A stretch of DNA of 64,000 nt from Streptomyces sp. NBC_01197 (GCF_036010505.1 NZ_CP108569.1:5447001-5511000), one strand, 5' to 3'; shown: positions 41,665 to 51,433, counted from the stretch's first letter. Notes: generated by a model not told the origin, from the letters alone. Made by a program: numbers and translations.

Positions 41665-42680
41665 GTCATGGGCGCGAGCTTTCCCTCCATCATCGCGCCG
41701 AGTCCGAGAACCGAGCAGACGTCGGGCCGCTCGGCGATGTGCACCGGCATCCCCGTCGCATTGCGCAGCATCTGCTCCAGGCCGGGGAGCAGGGCACTTC
41801 CGCCGACCATCATGATGCCGCGGTCCGACAGGTCGGCGACCAGATCCGGCGGGCAGCCGCGCAGCACCCGGCCGATGCCGTCGAGTACGGCGGTCAGCGG
41901 GGTGTGGATGGCCTCCCGTACGGCCGCGGTGTCGACCTGGACCGAACGGGCGAGGCCGGTGGCCACGTCCCTGCCGTGGATCTCGGTGAACTCGGGGCCG
42001 CCCAGGGACAGCCCGTTGCCGCTGAGCGCCAGTTGCAGCGGTCGTACGGACTGGCTCGGCAGCAGCAGCTCGTGGGCCTGACGCAGATGCTGCACGACGG
42101 CCCGGTCGATGGCCTCGCCGCCGACCGGGATCCGCTCGGCGGTCACGATCGAGCCGAGCGAGAGGACGGCGATCTGCGTGGTCGCAGCGCCGCAGACCAT
42201 GATCATGGTGGCGGTCGGCTGGTCGACGGGGAGCCCGCAGCCGACGGCGGCGGCGATGAGGGTGTCGACCAGCTCGACCTTCCGGGCGCCGAGACCGATC
42301 AGGGTCTCGACGGTGGCGCGCTGCGCCAGCGGGTCGGACTCGTGCGGGGTGCACGCGGCGGCGCGCAGCATCGGTGTGCGCCGCAGCCTGCGCCGCAGCT
42401 TCTCGCCGAGGAGCTGTCCCAGCATGCGCCGGGCCAGGTCGATGTCGACGACCGTGCCGCCGGACACGGGGCGGGCCACCTTGATGTAGCCGGGGGTACG
42501 GCCGGTCATCTGCTCGGCGAAGGCGCCGACGGCGATGAGCGCGTCCGTGCGGCTGTTCACCGCGACGACGCTCGGCTCATCCACGACGAGGCCCATGCCC
42601 TTGATGAACACCCGGGTCCGCGCGGCCCCGAGGTCGACGGCTACCTGGCAACGGCGCAGCTGATCAAGACTGACGGTCAC
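41643..42680 (-). CDS. MreB/Mbl-like actin homologue
   Basis: 345 residues. Phosphate-1 loop VAVDLGAARTRVFIKGMGLV, where typical MreB has DLGTANTLVY. The segments VVAVNSRTDALIAVGAFAEQ, RPVSGGTVVDIDLARRMLGQ and GIMMVGGSALLPGLEQMLRN (phosphate 2/adenosine region) confirm the actin fold. Streptomyces genomes encode MreB, Mbl and a shorter more diverged third paralogue; this resembles the last because several nucleotide-site residues differ. GTG 42680 follows GGGAGA. Two genes (kinase-like downstream) may share a transcript. Confidence 0.82.
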   Translation of the reverse strand: MTVSLDQLRRCQVAVDLGAARTRVFIKGMGLVVDEPSVVAVNSRTDALIAVGAFAEQMTGRTPGYIKVARPVSGGTVVDIDLARRMLGQLLGEKLRRRLRRTPMLRAAACTPHESDPLAQRATVETLIGLGARKVELVDTLIAAAVGCGLPVDQPTATMIMVCGAATTQIAVLSLGSIVTAERIPVGGEAIDRAVVQHLRQAHELLLPSQSVRPLQLALSGNGLSLGGPEFTEIHGRDVATGLARSVQVDTAAVREAIHTPLTAVLDGIGRVLRGCPPDLVADLSDRGIMMVGGSALLPGLEQMLRNATGMPVHIAERPDVCSVLGLGAMMEGKLAPMTLAPLNS

Positions 42681-42817
42681 GGCACGATCTCCCGGGAAAG
42701 GCTGAGGCGGAGCACCGGCGGCAGCCGGTCCTCATCGCATCGTGCGACGGCCGCAACCGGTGCGCGCGCTGGACTGAGCCGCCCGGGTGGTTCTCCCTCG
42801 TCCCGCCGGAAAGCAAG

Positions 42818-43399
42818 CTACTGGCGCGGTGTGTCGCCGGGTTGTACGTCCTGGAGCAGCCCCCAGGTGAACTCGGCGACGGCGGGGCGCCCGCCGGGCA
42901 GTGTGAGGGCGAGCCGCCACCGGGTCGGCGCGGTGCCCTCCATCGGGCGGGCGGGGGCGAAGGCGCGGGCCGCCTCGTCCACCGTGCACGACCAGGGCCG
43001 CAGGTCGTCCGCCGTGCGCAGGGCCGGCGCGACAGCGCCGGGGGCGCGGACCAGCCACTCGTTCCACACCGCGCCGCCGGGACCGGTCAGCACCTCGAAC
43101 CGCAGTCCCGGCCAGAGCGGCACCGGCCACTGGAGGGCGTCGCACTCCAGGTCGCCGATCTTTCGACGGGCCGTGGCGGACGGCACCCCGAGCACCGAGC
43201 GGTAGCGCTGAGCAGCCCCGCGGGACCGGGGCGAACGGACCATCGCCTGCCAGCGCCGGTTCGCCTCGCGCATCTCGGCGAGCGTGACGCCAAGCTCACG
43301 CCGGGCGTCCTCGACGAGGCCCGGCTGATGGTCGGCCATCCGGCGCAGCAGCACCAGCTGGAAGTCGAGCGGTCCGAACGGGGTTCCTGATCGCGGCAT
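42818..43399 (-). CDS. conserved hypothetical protein
   Basis: 193 residues, soluble. FGPLDFQLVLLRRMADHQPG and TLAEMREANRRWQAMVRSPR form a helical first half. The second half has WPVPLWPGLRFEVLTGPGGA and a Trp-rich beta pattern. ATG 43399 follows AGGATGG. No family recognised, but codon usage, start signal and lack of overlap with other genes support it. Near the MreB paralogue but separated by 137 bases. Confidence 0.65.
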   Translation of the reverse strand: MPRSGTPFGPLDFQLVLLRRMADHQPGLVEDARRELGVTLAEMREANRRWQAMVRSPRSRGAAQRYRSVLGVPSATARRKIGDLECDALQWPVPLWPGLRFEVLTGPGGAVWNEWLVRAPGAVAPALRTADDLRPWSCTVDEAARAFAPARPMEGTAPTRWRLALTLPGGRPAVAEFTWGLLQDVQPGDTPRQ

Positions 43400-43482
43400 A
43401 CACCCATCCTGCCCGTACCGCACGCGCGCCCGGATCCGGTCCTCGGCGTCCGGACACCTCCCGGCGAAGAGGTCCTGCCGTC

Positions 43483-43914
43483 CTACCCCTTCGTACGCCC
43501 CAGCATCCGCTTCAGCAGGTCCCGCAGTACGGTCCGCTCCCCGGCCGACAGCTCGCCCAGCGGCTCACGGGCGAAGTCCATCGTGGCGCGCAGCTCCCGG
43601 GAGATCCGCCGGCCCGCCTCGGTGGCGGCGGCGAGTTTGATCCGGCGGTCGGCGGGGTCGGGGCGGCGCTCGGCGAGGCCGCGTGCTTCGAGCCGGTCGA
43701 CGATCCCCGTGACGTTCGACGGCTCGCACTTCAGATGCCCGGCGAGACGGCGCATGGGCATCGCCTCGATGGACAGCAGTCCCAGTACCCGCGCCTGGGC
43801 CCCCGTGAGCGAGTGCACGGCCGCCGCTTCGTCGTACTCCTGGTGGTACCGGGCGACGACGTCGCCGATGAGCTCGACGACTTCCAGGGTCAGCGGGTCT
43901 GTACGAGTGGTCAT
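43483..43914 (-). CDS. MarR family transcriptional regulator
   Basis: 143 residues. HTH with MRRLAGHLKCEPSNVTGIVD, wing RLEARGLAERRPDPADRRIK. The only cysteine lies in the HTH (LKCEPS), so the N-terminal peroxide-sensing cysteine of OhrR is absent even though an ohr gene is nearby. ATG 43914 or 43923 may start it; 43923 is embedded in the operator arm. Divergent from the NADP-dependent oxidoreductase, which it probably represses. Confidence 0.84.
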   Translation of the reverse strand: MTTRTDPLTLEVVELIGDVVARYHQEYDEAAAVHSLTGAQARVLGLLSIEAMPMRRLAGHLKCEPSNVTGIVDRLEARGLAERRPDPADRRIKLAAATEAGRRISRELRATMDFAREPLGELSAGERTVLRDLLKRMLGRTKG

Positions 43915-43916
43915 GT

Positions 43917-43968
43917 CAACCATCGTACCTACATGCTTGACAATCTAAAATATCCAGGAGCATGGTTG
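43917..43968. promoter_or_regulatory. divergent promoter with CAACCAT/ATGGTTG arms
   Basis: CAACCAT (43917-43923) and ATGGTTG (43962-43968) are exact inverted arms 45 bases apart in the AT-rich region between the MarR and oxidoreductase genes. Closer CATGCTTG and GAGCATGG half-sites lie inside. On the minus strand TTGTCA (43941-43936) could be the -35 of the MarR gene. Confidence 0.45.
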
Positions 43969-44020
43969 TTTCAGGCAGTAGATATTTCATGTCATGAAGC
44001 TTTCCCAGGAGGCTGTACCG

Positions 44021-45040
44021 ATGTCCGCACTCCCCACGACCGGCCGCGAATGGCACCTCACCGCCCGACCGGGCGGCTGGCCCACCCCGGCGGACTTCGC
44101 GCTGCGCGAGGTCCCGGTGTCCGAGCCCGCCGAGGGCCGGATCCTGGTCCGCAACCTCTACTTCTCGGTCGACCCGTACATGCGCGGCCGGATGAACGAC
44201 GTGAAGTCGTACACGCCGCCCTTCCAGCTCGACAAGCCGATGGACGGCGGCGCGGTCGGCGAGGTCATCGCCTCGAACGCCGATGGCTTCGCGGTGGGTG
44301 ACCACGTCCTGCACGGCCTCGGCTGGCGTGAGTACGCGCAGGTGCCGGCCGAGCACGCCACCAAGGTGGACCCCTCGGCCGCCCCGCTCTCCGCCTACCT
44401 CGGCGTGCTCGGTATGACGGGCCTCACCGCCTACGCCGGTCTCTTCGACGTCGCCGCCTTCAACGAGGGCGAGACGGTCTTCGTCTCCGGCGCCGCCGGC
44501 GCTGTCGGCAGCCAGGTCGGCCAGATGGCCAGGATCAAGGGCGCCGCACGTGTCATCGGTTCGGCGGGCTCGGAGGAGAAGGTCAGGCACCTCGTCGAGG
44601 ACCTCGGCTTCGACGCGGCGTTCAACTACAAGGACGGCCCGGTGGCGGAGCAGCTGCGTAAGGCCGCCCCCGACGGCATCGACGTGTACTTCGACAACGT
44701 GGGCGGAGAGCACCTCGAAGCGGCCATCAGCTCGTTCAACGTGCACGGCCGTGCCACGATCTGCGGAATGATCTCGCAGTACAACAACACCGAGGCGGCT
44801 CCCGCCCCGCGCAACCTCGCGCTGGTCATCGGCAAGCGGCTGCGGCTCCAGGGCATGCTGGTCGGCGATCACGCCGCGCTCCAGCCGCAGTTCGTCAAGG
44901 ACGTCGCCGGCTGGATCGCGTCGGGCGAGCTGAAGTACCAGGAAACGGTCGTCGAAGGTGTCGAGCAGGGCGTCGAGGCGTTTCTCGGTCTGCTCCGCGG
45001 TGAGAACACCGGGAAGATGATCGTCGCGGTCAACCAGTAG
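44021..45040 (+). CDS. NADP-dependent oxidoreductase, CurA/leukotriene B4 12-hydroxydehydrogenase-like
   Basis: 339 residues. NLYFSVDPYMRGRMNDVKSY, GMTGLTAYAGLFDVAAFNEG, ETVFVSGAAGAVGSQVGQMA and DVYFDNVGGEHLEAAISSFN are the signature blocks of zinc-free medium-chain alkenal/one oxidoreductases, which use NADPH to reduce the double bond of reactive enones. ATG 44021 follows CAGGAGG. It stands between a divergent MarR and ohr, so the set probably detoxifies lipid peroxidation products. Confidence 0.9.
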   Translation: MSALPTTGREWHLTARPGGWPTPADFALREVPVSEPAEGRILVRNLYFSVDPYMRGRMNDVKSYTPPFQLDKPMDGGAVGEVIASNADGFAVGDHVLHGLGWREYAQVPAEHATKVDPSAAPLSAYLGVLGMTGLTAYAGLFDVAAFNEGETVFVSGAAGAVGSQVGQMARIKGAARVIGSAGSEEKVRHLVEDLGFDAAFNYKDGPVAEQLRKAAPDGIDVYFDNVGGEHLEAAISSFNVHGRATICGMISQYNNTEAAPAPRNLALVIGKRLRLQGMLVGDHAALQPQFVKDVAGWIASGELKYQETVVEGVEQGVEAFLGLLRGENTGKMIVAVNQ

Positions 45041-45104
45041 TCTCGACCCCAGGCCGCCGCGGTCGTGGGCGCGAGACGCGGCGTACACAACAGAAGGAAC
45101 TCGC

Positions 45105-45533
45105 ATGGCAATCCAGAAGATCGATGTCGCGTACACCGCTGTCGCCACCGCGGAGAACGGCCGTGACGGCCGGGTCTCCTCCAGCGACGGCAACCTCGAC
45201 GTCGTCGTCAACCCGCCGAAGGAGATGGGCGGAAGCGGCGCGGGCACCAACCCGGAGCAGCTCTTCGCCGCCGGTTACAGCGCCTGCTTCCAGGGTGCGC
45301 TCGGTGTCGTCGCCCGCCAGGAGAAGGCCGACATCTCCGGCTCGACCGTGACCGCGGCCGTCTCCATCGGCAAGACCGAGGCCGGCGGCTTCGGCCTGGA
45401 GGTCACCATCACGGCCTCCATCCCGAACGTCGACGCCGCCACCGCGCAGTCGCTGATCGAGAAGGCGCACCAGGTGTGCCCGTACTCGAACGCGACCCGC
45501 GGCAACATCAAGGTCGACCTGGCCGTCGCCTGA
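45105..45533 (+). CDS. ohr: organic hydroperoxide resistance protein Ohr (OsmC family)
   Basis: 142 residues. Both catalytic cysteines are in place: GYSACFQGALGVVARQ near residue 60 and AHQVCPYSNATRGNIKVDL near residue 125. NPEQLFAAG with the conserved glutamate precedes the first. Ohr is a thiol peroxidase that reduces organic and fatty-acid hydroperoxides using lipoylated proteins. It follows the oxidoreductase after 64 bases on the same strand and may be cotranscribed; a strong hairpin ends the unit. Confidence 0.92.
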   Translation: MAIQKIDVAYTAVATAENGRDGRVSSSDGNLDVVVNPPKEMGGSGAGTNPEQLFAAGYSACFQGALGVVARQEKADISGSTVTAAVSIGKTEAGGFGLEVTITASIPNVDAATAQSLIEKAHQVCPYSNATRGNIKVDLAVA

Positions 45534-45570
45534 TCATGACCCGCTGACCCCGGCTCCGGCCGGGACCAGG

Positions 45571-45633
45571 AAGGGCCGCACCCGCTCCGGCGGGACGCAT
45601 CAACAGCGTCCCGCTCCAGCGGGGGCGGCCCTT
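45571..45633 (+). terminator. long hairpin after ohr
   Basis: AAGGGCCGC (45571-45579) pairs with GCGGCCCTT (45625-45633). Inside, CCGCT/AGCGG and GCGGGACGC/GCGTCCCGC continue the stem with small bulges around a seven-base loop. TTT overlaps its end. Intrinsic terminator of the oxidoreductase-ohr unit. Confidence 0.78.
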
Positions 45634-45761
45634 TGGCCATGTATCGGGTGTTACGCGGCGAATGTGCTGCAAGGTCCGCCACCCCGGTCGCCGCCGGGGC
45701 CATTGCCCGCCGAACTGCGCTGTGCGTACCGTGTGTTCGTGATCCCGACCGTTGGCCGGAG

Positions 45762-45784
45762 TTTCGAACGCTGAGTACCGAACA
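45762..45784. promoter_or_regulatory. sugar-acid regulator site before iclR
   Basis: TTTCGAACG (45762-45770) and TACCGAACA (45776-45784) lie just upstream of the IclR gene. TTTCGAACG recurs exactly before the dehydratase gene (54856-54864, minus strand), and TACCGAACA recurs exactly at 52545-52553 with TATCGAACA at 54837-54845 (minus). Candidate IclR binding site. Confidence 0.5.
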
Positions 45785-45804
45785 GAAGGGGTGGGTGGAC
45801 CACC

Positions 45805-46575
45805 ATGGGACGACTGGTCCCGGCGGTGACCCGGGCGCTGGACATACTTGAGCTCTTCCTCGAAGGGAACGGTTCGCTCTCAGCGCCCGATGTGACCCGC
45901 AGACTTCAGCTGCCGCGCACCACCGTGCACGAACTGCTCACCACCCTCGCGGCCCGCTCCTATCTGGTGCCGGTACCCGAGCAGCCCGGCCACTACCGGC
46001 TCGGCGTACGGACGTACCAGCTCGGCAGCCGGTACGCGGAACAGCTCGACCTCGCGGCCGAGGGCCGGCGAGTCGCCCGGGAGGTCGCCGAGACCTGCGA
46101 CGAGACCGTCCATGTCGCCATCCTGGAGGACACCGACGTCATCTACGTCGCGAAGGTCGACTCCACCCACGCGGTCCGGATGGTCTCGGCCGCCGGGCGG
46201 CGGCTGCCCGCGCACTGCACGTCCGTCGGCAAGATGCTGCTCGCCTCGCTGCCCGACGCCGAACTGACCGCGCGGATATCCGGGCGGGAACTCTCCGCGA
46301 TGACTCCGGACAGCGTGACCGACCCGGCCGCCCTGCGGGAGGCGCTCGCCCTGGTCAGGGAGCGCGGTGTCGCGGCCGAACACCGTGAGTCCAATCCGGA
46401 CGTGAGCTGTGTGGCCGCTCCGGTGCGCGACGGTTCGGGGCAGGTCGTCGCCGCCCTCTCCATCTCGGTCCCGATGATCCGCTGGAGCGAGGAGCGCGAG
46501 CGCGAGCTGGCACAGCTGGCGCTCGACGGCGCGGCGGAACTCTCCACCCGGCTCGGCCACCGGGGGCGCTCATGA
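45805..46575 (+). CDS. IclR family transcriptional regulator
   Basis: 256 residues. N-terminal winged helix (VTRALDILELFLEGNGSLSA, LQLPRTTVHELLTTLAARSY) and the IclR effector domain with CDETVHVAILEDTDVIYVAK, LPAHCTSVGKMLLASLP and VSCVAAPVRDGSGQVVAALS. These proteins typically answer to a sugar acid or aromatic acid and control adjacent catabolic genes. ATG 45805 is the family start. The stop overlaps the SMP-30 gene (ATGA). Confidence 0.9.
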   Translation: MGRLVPAVTRALDILELFLEGNGSLSAPDVTRRLQLPRTTVHELLTTLAARSYLVPVPEQPGHYRLGVRTYQLGSRYAEQLDLAAEGRRVAREVAETCDETVHVAILEDTDVIYVAKVDSTHAVRMVSAAGRRLPAHCTSVGKMLLASLPDAELTARISGRELSAMTPDSVTDPAALREALALVRERGVAAEHRESNPDVSCVAAPVRDGSGQVVAALSISVPMIRWSEERERELAQLALDGAAELSTRLGHRGRS

Positions 46576-47447
46576 ACCGCCACCGGCCACCGCGGGCGGG
46601 CCTGAGCCGTCCGGAAGTGGCGGTACGGGAACGGGCCGAGCTCGGCGAGGGACCGACCTGGGACGCGGCGGCCGGCCGGCTGATCTGGGTGGACATCCTC
46701 TCCGCGCGCGTCCACACCTACGATCCGGTGTCCGGCCGCCGCACCGTCCTGGCCACCGAGCAGCACGTCGGCGCCGCGAAACCGCGCGCGGGCGGCGGGC
46801 TGGTGGTCAACCTCCGGGACGGCGTGGGGCTCTACGAGCCCGACGGCGTCTTCTCCTGGCTGGTGCACGACCCGGTGCCGGGGAGACGGGCCAACGACGC
46901 GGCGGTCGCCCCGGACGGCGCGCTCTGGGCCGGGACCATGCCCTACGCGGACGGCGTCACCGGCGGCGGCACGCTGAGCCGGATCGCACCGGACGGCACG
47001 GTCTCCGGGACACTGCCCGCCAGTGTCTCCAACGGCACCGGCTGGAGCCCGGACGGCGCCCTCATGTACTACATCGACACCCCGACCCGGCGCATCGATG
47101 TCTTCGACTTCGACGGTGAACTGCCGCACAACCGCAGGGCGTTCGCCACGGTCGAGCCGGATGCCGGCTTCCCTGACGGGCTCACCGTCGACGCGGAAGG
47201 CTGCGTCTGGGTGGCGCTCTGGGACGGCGCGGCCGTCCGCCGGTACACCCCGGCCGGCGCCTTGGACGGTACCGTCGCACTGCCCGTGCAGCGCCCGACC
47301 GCCTGTGCGTTCGGCGGCCGGGCGCTGCGCGACCTCTACATCAGTACGGCCCGAGGCGGACTCGCCGCCCCGCACCCGCTCTCCGGTTCTCTGCTGGTCG
47401 TACCCGGCGCGGGGCAGGGCCTGCCGCAGCCGCCCTTCGCGGGCTGA
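46572..47447 (+). CDS. SMP-30/gluconolactonase-like lactone hydrolase
   Basis: 291 residues, six-bladed beta-propeller. AELGEGPTWDAAAGRLIWVD holds the N-terminal calcium-ligand glutamate. GRRANDAAVAPDGALWAGTM and NGTGWSPDGALMYYIDTPTR hold the Asn ligands, FPDGLTVDAEGCVWVALWDG the catalytic aspartate. It opens a sugar-acid lactone formed by a dehydrogenase. Translationally coupled to iclR (four-base overlap) and facing the transporter operon. Confidence 0.9.
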   Translation: MNRHRPPRAGLSRPEVAVRERAELGEGPTWDAAAGRLIWVDILSARVHTYDPVSGRRTVLATEQHVGAAKPRAGGGLVVNLRDGVGLYEPDGVFSWLVHDPVPGRRANDAAVAPDGALWAGTMPYADGVTGGGTLSRIAPDGTVSGTLPASVSNGTGWSPDGALMYYIDTPTRRIDVFDFDGELPHNRRAFATVEPDAGFPDGLTVDAEGCVWVALWDGAAVRRYTPAGALDGTVALPVQRPTACAFGGRALRDLYISTARGGLAAPHPLSGSLLVVPGAGQGLPQPPFAG

Positions 47448-47484
47448 GCGGCTGCGTGGTCGACTCCGATGGGAAGCAGCCGGA

Positions 47485-48720
47485 TTACGAACCGACCCGG
47501 CGCTTGTTGTAGACGTCGAAGCCGACCGCGGCCAGCAGCACCAGGCCCTTGATGACCTGCTGGTAGTCGCTGCCGATGCCCACCAGGGACATGCCGTTGT
47601 TGAGCACGCCGAGCACCAGACCGCCGATGACCGCACCGAGAACCGTGCCGACACCGCCGCTCATCGAGGCGCCACCGATGAACGACGCGGCGATGGCCTC
47701 CAGTTCGAAGTTGACGCCGGCGTTGGGGGTGCCCGCGTTGAGACGGGCCGCGAAGACGATGCCCGCCAGAGCCGCGAGCAGGCCCATGTTCACGAAGACC
47801 AGGAAGGTCACCCGCTTGTCCTTGACACCGGACAGTTTGGCCGCGGACCGGTTGCCGCCGAGTGCGTACACATGGCGCCCGACGACCGCGTTGCGCATCA
47901 CGAAGCCGAGGCCGATGAGCAGGGCGGCCAGTACCAGCAGCACCACCGGCACACCGCGGTAGCTCGCCAGCGTCATGGTGAAGGCCACCACGGCGGCGAC
48001 CATCGCCACGCACTTGGTGAGGAAGAGACCGCGCGGGAGGACGTCGAGTGCGTACTCCTTCTCGCGGCGCCGTGAGCGCAGCTCCTGCACCAGCACGACC
48101 GCGATCAGCACAAGCCCCAGCAGGAGTGTGAGGTTGTGGTAGTTCGTGTCCGGGCCCACCGCGGGCAGATAGCCGGTGGCGATCTTCTGGAACCCCTCGG
48201 GGAACGGGCTGAGCGACTGCGAGCCGAGCAGGATCTGAGTCGCGCCCCGGAAGATCAGCATCCCGGCGAGCGTGACGATGAAGGACGGTATCCCCACATA
48301 GGCGATCCAGAAGCCCTGCCAGGCCCCGGCGACCACCCCGATGAGAAGTGCCACGATCAGCGCGAGCACCCAGGGGACCTTGTGCTGGACCATCATCACC
48401 GCGCAGGCCGCGGAGACGAACGCCGCGAGGGACCCGACGGACAGGTCGATATGGCCCGCGATGATGACGATCATCATGCCGATGGCCAGCACCAGGATGT
48501 AGCTGTTCTGGAGGACGAGGTTGGTGACGTTGTTCGGCTTGAGGAGCACGCCGCCGGTCCAGATCTGGAACAGGACGACGATCAGACCGAGCGCGATCAG
48601 CATCCCGTACTGGCGCATATTGCGGCGCACGGCGTCCATCAGGAGGGCTCCGGTGGCGGAGCGCGGTGGGTTCGGCGCCGGTGGGGCGCCCTTCGGGGTG
48701 TCGGTGGTGACCGGGCCCAT
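47485..48720 (-). CDS. sugar ABC transporter permease, CUT2 (XylH/MmsB-like)
   Basis: 411 residues, about ten to eleven helices. AIGMMIVIIAGHIDLSVGSL near residue 80 and FIGGASMSGGVGTVLGAVIG near 350 are diagnostic of the ribose/xylose branched permease family. Length and order (binding protein, ATPase, permease) resemble the multiple-monosaccharide GguB/MmsB type. Last gene of the minus-strand uptake operon, five bases after the ATPase stop. Confidence 0.9.
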   Translation of the reverse strand: MGPVTTDTPKGAPPAPNPPRSATGALLMDAVRRNMRQYGMLIALGLIVVLFQIWTGGVLLKPNNVTNLVLQNSYILVLAIGMMIVIIAGHIDLSVGSLAAFVSAACAVMMVQHKVPWVLALIVALLIGVVAGAWQGFWIAYVGIPSFIVTLAGMLIFRGATQILLGSQSLSPFPEGFQKIATGYLPAVGPDTNYHNLTLLLGLVLIAVVLVQELRSRRREKEYALDVLPRGLFLTKCVAMVAAVVAFTMTLASYRGVPVVLLVLAALLIGLGFVMRNAVVGRHVYALGGNRSAAKLSGVKDKRVTFLVFVNMGLLAALAGIVFAARLNAGTPNAGVNFELEAIAASFIGGASMSGGVGTVLGAVIGGLVLGVLNNGMSLVGIGSDYQQVIKGLVLLAAVGFDVYNKRRVGS

Positions 48721-48725
48721 GGCGA

Positions 48726-50321
48726 CTACCTCTTGTTCATGGTCATGTGGCGCATCAGCACTTCCTGGTCCGCTTCCGCCCGCGCGACCTCACCGGTGAG
48801 CCGGCCGGCCGCCATCGTGTAGATGCGGTCACACATGCCGAGCAGTTCGGGGAGTTCGGACGAGATGAAGACGACGGCTCTGCCTTCGGCGGCGAGCTGG
48901 TCGATCACGGTGTAGATCTCGTACTTGGCGCCGACGTCGATACCGCGCGTCGGCTCGTCGAGGATCAGCACGTCGGGCCCCGCGAAGATCCACTTGCTCA
49001 GGACGACCTTCTGCTGGTTCCCGCCGGACAACCGGCCGACCTGCTCGAAGACGGTCGGGGCCTTGATGTTCATGGATCTGCGGTACGACTCGGCGACCCG
49101 GGTCTCCTCGTGCTCGTCGACCACACCGCGCCGGGAGACCTTCGGCAGCGCGCTCATGGTGATGTTGCGGCTGATGGTGTCGATGAGGTTGAGGCCGTAC
49201 TGCTTGCGGTCCTCGGTGACATAGGCGATGCCGTGCCCGACCGCTTCGGGCACGGTCCTGGTGCGGATCTCCTTGCCGTCCTTCAGCACGGTCCCGCTGA
49301 TGCTGCGCCCGTACGAACGCCCGAAGAGGCTCATCGCCAGCTCGGTGCGGCCCGCGCCCATCAGGCCGGCGATGCCGACGATCTCGCCCCTGCGCACATG
49401 CAGCGAGACGTCGTCGACCACCTTGCGCTGCTGGTCGATGGGGTGGTGCGCGGTCCACCCCCGTACTTCGAGCGCGGGGTGCGCGCCCGGGTCGCCCGCG
49501 TAGGGGGTGCGCTCGGGGAAACGGTGGTCGAGGTCGCGGCCGACCATGCCCCGGATGATCCGGTCCTCGGTCGTCTCGGGGGCCTTCACATCGAGGGTCT
49601 CGATGGTGCGGCCGTCCCGGATGATGGTGACGGAGTCGGCGACCGCGGAGATCTCGTTGAGTTTGTGCGAGATGATGATCGAGGTGATGCCCTGCTCCTT
49701 CAATTCCAGTATGAGTTGCAGGAGTTGAGCCGAGTCATCGTCGTTCAGGGCGGCGGTCGGCTCGTCCAGGATGAGGAGTTCCACCTCCTTGGAGAGCGCC
49801 TTGGCTATCTCCACGAGCTGCTGCTTGCCGACCCCGATGTCCGCGACCCGGGTCTGCGGATGCTCATGGAGGCCGACCCGCTTCAGCAGCTTCGCCGCGT
49901 GCTTCAGCGTCTCGTTCCAGCTGATGACGCCACGGGTGGCGTGCTCGTTGCCCAGGAAGATGTTCTCGGCTATCGAGAGATAAGGGATGAGCGCCAGTTC
50001 CTGGTGGATGATGACGATCCCGCGCGCCTCGCTGGCCCTGATGTCCTTGAAGGCGCAGTCCTCGCCACGGAAGAGGATGTCCCCCTGGTAACTCCCGTGC
50101 GGATGAACCCCGCTGAGGACCTTCATCAGGGTCGACTTGCCCGCGCCGTTCTCGCCGCAGATGGCGTGCACCTCGCCCTCGGCGACGGTCAGCGAGACGT
50201 CGGAGAGGGCCCGGACGCCGGGGAAGGTCTTGACGATCGAGCGCATCTCCAGCACCGGGGCGCGATTCCCGGGCGCCACTGTGCCGCCGTTGTCTCCGGG
50301 TGTCTGCCTGCCGCCGGTCAC
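48726..50321 (-). CDS. sugar ABC transporter ATPase, two nucleotide-binding domains (XylG/MmsA-like)
   Basis: 531 residues. First ATPase domain: Walker [16 protein letters not shown] near 57, signature region [14 protein letters not shown], Walker [13 protein letters not shown]. Second: [20 protein letters not shown], signature [15 protein letters not shown], Walker [15 protein letters not shown]. The degenerate second Walker A is normal for CUT2 ATPases. GTG 50321 overlaps the binding-protein stop by four bases. Confidence 0.92.
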   Translation of the reverse strand: MTGGRQTPGDNGGTVAPGNRAPVLEMRSIVKTFPGVRALSDVSLTVAEGEVHAICGENGAGKSTLMKVLSGVHPHGSYQGDILFRGEDCAFKDIRASEARGIVIIHQELALIPYLSIAENIFLGNEHATRGVISWNETLKHAAKLLKRVGLHEHPQTRVADIGVGKQQLVEIAKALSKEVELLILDEPTAALNDDDSAQLLQLILELKEQGITSIIISHKLNEISAVADSVTIIRDGRTIETLDVKAPETTEDRIIRGMVGRDLDHRFPERTPYAGDPGAHPALEVRGWTAHHPIDQQRKVVDDVSLHVRRGEIVGIAGLMGAGRTELAMSLFGRSYGRSISGTVLKDGKEIRTRTVPEAVGHGIAYVTEDRKQYGLNLIDTISRNITMSALPKVSRRGVVDEHEETRVAESYRRSMNIKAPTVFEQVGRLSGGNQQKVVLSKWIFAGPDVLILDEPTRGIDVGAKYEIYTVIDQLAAEGRAVVFISSELPELLGMCDRIYTMAAGRLTGEVARAEADQEVLMRHMTMNKR

Positions 50322-51433
50322 TTCAGGTCACTCGCCTTGATGTACCCCGAATCCACCAGCTCGGCACGGTAGTTGGACTTGTCGACGCTGACCGGCTTGA
50401 GGAGGTACGCAGGAACGACCTTCTTCCCGTTGTTGTAGGTGGTGACGTCGTTCACCTGCGGCTTCTTCTTGTGGAGCATGGCGTCGGCCATCTGCACGGC
50501 CTGCTTGGCGAGCGCCCTGGTGTCCTTGTAGACGGTCTGGGTCTGCTGGCCCGCGATGATCGACTTCACCGATGCCACCTCGGCGTCCGAACCGGTGACC
50601 ACCGGGTACGGCTTGGCGGGCGTCCCGTATCCGTCCGACTTCAGCGAGGACAGGATGCCGATGGATATCCCGTCGTACGGCGAGAGGATCGCGTCGACCC
50701 GGGCGGACGAATACGACTTGGTGAGCAGGTCGTCCATCCGCTTCTGGGCGGTGGCACCGTCCCAGCGCAGGGTGGTCAGCTGATCGAGCTTGGTCTGCCC
50801 GCTCCGCACGACGAGCTGCTTCTTGTCGATGTACGGCTTGAGGGTCTTCATCGCGCCGTCGAAGAAGTAGCGGGTGTTGTTGTCGTCGGGTGAGCCGGCG
50901 AACAACTCGATGTTGAACGGGCCCTTCTTCCCGCTCTTCAGGCCGAGTTTGCCGATGAGGTAGTTCGCCTGGAGCACGCCCACCTTCTCGTTGTCGAAGG
51001 AGGCGTAGTAGTCGACGTCCGGGGTGCCGAGGATGAGCCGGTCGTAGGAGATCACCCTGATGTGCTGGTCGGCCGCCTGCTTGAGAACGTCGGTGAGCGC
51101 GTTGCCGTCGATGGCCGCGATCACCAGCACGTCCGCGCCCTTGGTGATCATGTTCTCGATCTGCGACACCTGGTGGTCGACGTCGTCCTCGCCGTACTGG
51201 AGATCCGTCTTGTAGCCCAGGGCCTTGAACTGCTTGACCATGTTGCTGCCGTCGGCGATCCAGCGTTCGGACGACTTGGTGGGCATGGCGATCCCGATGG
51301 TGGAGCCTTTGCCGCCGCTCTTGGACTCCTTGCTGCCGCCGTCGCTGCTCTGCCCGCAGGCGGTGAGAGCGAGGGCCAGTGATCCGGCGACGAGGGTGAA
51401 CGCGGCTCGGCGGGTGTGGCGCATGGCGGTCAT
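50318..51433 (-). CDS. sugar-binding lipoprotein of CUT2 ABC transporter (ChvE/MmsE-like)
   Basis: 371 residues. Lipoprotein signal with [15 protein letters not shown], cysteine near residue 27, and a Gly/Ser/Lys linker. The periplasmic-binding-protein 4 fold has [40 protein letters not shown] and [20 protein letters not shown]. It is longer than ribose-binding proteins and fits the ChvE multiple-sugar branch. The start overlaps the stop of the U32-like gene (TGATG). Confidence 0.9.
   Translation of the reverse strand: MTAMRHTRRAAFTLVAGSLALALTACGQSSDGGSKESKSGGKGSTIGIAMPTKSSERWIADGSNMVKQFKALGYKTDLQYGEDDVDHQVSQIENMITKGADVLVIAAIDGNALTDVLKQAADQHIRVISYDRLILGTPDVDYYASFDNEKVGVLQANYLIGKLGLKSGKKGPFNIELFAGSPDDNNTRYFFDGAMKTLKPYIDKKQLVVRSGQTKLDQLTTLRWDGATAQKRMDDLLTKSYSSARVDAILSPYDGISIGILSSLKSDGYGTPAKPYPVVTGSDAEVASVKSIIAGQQTQTVYKDTRALAKQAVQMADAMLHKKKPQVNDVTTYNNGKKVVPAYLLKPVSVDKSNYRAELVDSGYIKASDLK

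Noticed and set aside
40263..43205. A 980-codon open frame on the plus strand
   Set aside because: Runs antisense across three unrelated minus-strand genes; no domain, no ribosome site.
43483..43914. OhrR annotation for the MarR gene near ohr
   Set aside because: The diagnostic N-terminal cysteine is missing and the gene is divergent from an enone reductase rather than from ohr.
48747..50372. A 541-codon open frame on the plus strand
   Set aside because: Antisense to the sugar ABC ATPase gene; no domain.
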